A stretch of 22,983 nucleotides of DNA. Source: CAYJFK01 sp964369475. GTDB taxonomy: Bacteria; Bacillota; Clostridia; Oscillospirales; Feifaniaceae. The stretch's first letter is position 1, and each line of letters starts with the position of its first letter. Where the stretch lies: NCBI GenBank assembly GCA_964369475.1, contig CAYJFK010000038.1, forward strand, positions 1 through 22,983, read 5' to 3'. Positions 21,551 through 22,983 of the stretch are shown here, piece after piece. A program made the position numbers and the translations under genes. Below the pieces are notes generated by a model that searched no databases, had not been told where the DNA came from, and saw nothing but the letters and a program-made list of their open reading frames with translations.

Positions 21551-22858
21551 ATGAAGGTTGTAGTGCTTGGAGGAAATGCCGCAGGAATGTCCTGTGCGGC
21601 GAGGTTAAAGAGGAAGATGCCCTCTGCCGAGGTAATTGTTTTTGAAAAGACAGAGGAGGTCTCCTACGGCGCATGTGGTCTGCCACATTATATAGCAGGT
21701 GAGACCGAAACGCTCGATATGATGCGTGCACGCTCGCCTGAGGAGTTTAGAGAGGGCGGCGTTGTTCTGAATTTAAACTGTGAGGTCGTGGGTTTTGATG
21801 CGGATAAAAAGTCTGTTGAAATAAAAAACAACAAGACGGGTGAAGTTTTTTGCGAGAGTTACGATAAGCTTGTAATATCTACGGGGTCCTCCCCAAAAAG
21901 CCCACCTTTCGAGGGGGCCGATTGCGCCTATACCCTTAAAACGCTCGAAGATGGCGACATGATTAAAAATGCAGCGGCAAAGGCAAAAAAGGCCGTTGTT
22001 ATAGGAGCCGGTTATATAGGCATGGAGGTCGCCGAGGGGCTTAAAATCGCAGGGCTCGATGTCACCGTTATAGAATTTAATCCGAGAGTTTTGTCGGCAG
22101 GCTTTGACGAGGAATTTTCCAAAGCGGCAGGCGAGGCACTGATCGAAAACGGGGTCGATTTAAGGCTTTCCGAAAGGGTTATTAAAATCGAGCCGACAGC
22201 CGTTACGACAGATAAAGGGGTATACCCTTGCGACTTTACAGTTCTTGCGGCCGGAGTTTCTGCCAATACCGAGGCATTTGCAGGCAAGATAGACATGCTC
22301 AAAAATGGCGCAATTATTGTAAACGACAAGATGGAGAGCTCGCTTGCCGATGTATATTCGGCAGGGGACTGTGCCACCGTTATTCATAAAATTTTAAAAA
22401 AACCCATGTTCTTGCCGCTCGGCACAAATGCAAACAAGCAAGGCCGCATGATAGCCGATATATTGTCGGGCAAAGACCTTCGCTTACCGCCAGCTCTCGG
22501 CTCGACAATGCTAAGGGTCTTCGACCTTGAAATAGCAAGGGCAGGACTGTCACTCGCCGAAGCCGAGGCGGCAGGGCTGAATGCGGCTGCGGTCACTGTC
22601 GAGGCAGGTAGCCATGCAGGGTATTATCCTGGGTCTGTGCCGCTTACAATCAAGGTCACTTACAATAAGGAAACAAAGGTCATTATCGGGGCTCAAATGA
22701 TGGGCAAAGGCGAGTGCGCTCTGCGTATGCATGTCTTCTCTGTCGCAATAGATCGGGAAATGACTGCCGAGGAACTGACATACTGCGACCTTGGCTATGC
22801 GCCCCCCTTTGCAGGGGTCTGGGACGCCGTTCAACAGGCAACAGGCGTTATAAAATAA
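21551..22858 (+). CDS. CoA-disulfide reductase-like FAD/NAD(P)H oxidoreductase
   Basis: A flavoprotein of 435 residues, the normal length for CoA-disulfide reductase without a rhodanese domain. It has an N-terminal FAD motif (VVVLGGNAAGMSCA), a single active-site cysteine in SYGACGLPHYI (C42), a NAD(P)H motif (VVIGAGYIGMEVAEGL, from 149), and YSAGDC (269-274) for FAD. The dimer-domain tyrosines expected in CoA-disulfide reductase appear at Y358/Y359 and Y416. NADH oxidases and polysulfide reductases of the same family cannot be excluded. The ATG follows GGGGG at a spacing of 7. It is transcribed away from the RdhA-like gene from a shared 153-base region; the functional link is inferred. Confidence 0.9.
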   Translation: MKVVVLGGNAAGMSCAARLKRKMPSAEVIVFEKTEEVSYGACGLPHYIAGETETLDMMRARSPEEFREGGVVLNLNCEVVGFDADKKSVEIKNNKTGEVFCESYDKLVISTGSSPKSPPFEGADCAYTLKTLEDGDMIKNAAAKAKKAVVIGAGYIGMEVAEGLKIAGLDVTVIEFNPRVLSAGFDEEFSKAAGEALIENGVDLRLSERVIKIEPTAVTTDKGVYPCDFTVLAAGVSANTEAFAGKIDMLKNGAIIVNDKMESSLADVYSAGDCATVIHKILKKPMFLPLGTNANKQGRMIADILSGKDLRLPPALGSTMLRVFDLEIARAGLSLAEAEAAGLNAAAVTVEAGSHAGYYPGSVPLTIKVTYNKETKVIIGAQMMGKGECALRMHVFSVAIDREMTAEELTYCDLGYAPPFAGVWDAVQQATGVIK

Positions 22859-22983
22859 ACGCTAAGCATACCACAGGCTTCAATAAGTGCTCCTCCGCAT
22901 GGGGCATTGAGGGGGATTTGTGCAGCACTTTGCCTTGGGTGGGAAGACTTGAACATGGTCGCCTGTGGGCAGTCCCTTTTTGG
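22859..22983. other. Right-edge intergenic sequence, unassigned
   Basis: No ribosome site or recognised RNA is visible. One minus-strand frame stays open across the edge but its sequence does not look like a known protein. No clear terminator follows the flavoprotein gene. Confidence 0.5.

Noticed and set aside
22859..22983. Partial minus-strand gene entering from the right edge
   Set aside because: The open frame shows no recognisable protein pattern and would run into the flavoprotein gene; 125 bases are too few to judge.

Overview
This window looks like a chromosomal piece of an uncultured, spore-forming, probably gut-dwelling member of the Clostridia. The evidence is spoVAD and spoVAE, strong GGAGG-type ribosome binding sites and sigma-A type promoters, a dockerin-bearing surface protein, a clostridial-style oligopeptide permease, and frequent GTG/TTG starts. 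A 100-N gap at 11369-11468, flanked on both sides by the same 55 bases, shows that it is an assembled scaffold. No tRNA, rRNA, CRISPR array, transposase or phage gene was seen.

Layout. (1) 1-4290: a possibly flavin-binding hypothetical protein with a strong promoter and palindromic operator, and a large secreted GLUG-repeat/dockerin protein, both on the minus strand. A 71-bp dispersed repeat lies in inverted orientation at either end of this block, and 4086-4279 is a cluster of nested inverted repeats. (2) 4290-11061: a minus-strand peptide-uptake operon, oppA-oppB-oppC-oppD-oppF-pepS, driven by a consensus promoter. It carries two stem-loops after oppA, and the last gene is an M29 aminopeptidase that would trim imported peptides. 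(3) 11062-11594: an AT-rich spacer, the assembly gap and a heptamer-plus-hairpin 3' element. (4) 11595-14280: an AspT-type (aspartate:alanine exchanger family) transporter behind an intrinsic terminator, a PduL phosphotransacylase, and a divergent EutT-type cobalamin adenosyltransferase. No microcompartment genes are nearby. (5) 14339-16132: spoVAE and spoVAD, separated by a small one-helix membrane protein on the opposite strand; spoVAC is not adjacent. (6) 16274-16784: an FMN-binding lipoprotein with a second copy of the heptamer/hairpin element directly after its stop. (7) 16893-20256: the conserved ribosome/membrane-insertion block rpmH-rnpA-yidD-yidC-jag, with terminator-like hairpins after rpmH and after yidD. 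(8) 20333-22858: divergent genes for a cytoplasmic reductive-dehalogenase-like corrinoid/iron-sulfur protein and a CoA-disulfide-reductase-like flavoprotein.

No clearly new multi-gene system stands out. The most unusual signals are the repeated heptamer/hairpin element at gene 3' ends, the terminators placed inside operons, the RdhA-like gene paired with a flavoprotein, the EutT/PduL pair outside any microcompartment locus, and the split spoVA cluster. All functional statements come from reading the sequence and from memory of the families; no database search was run.
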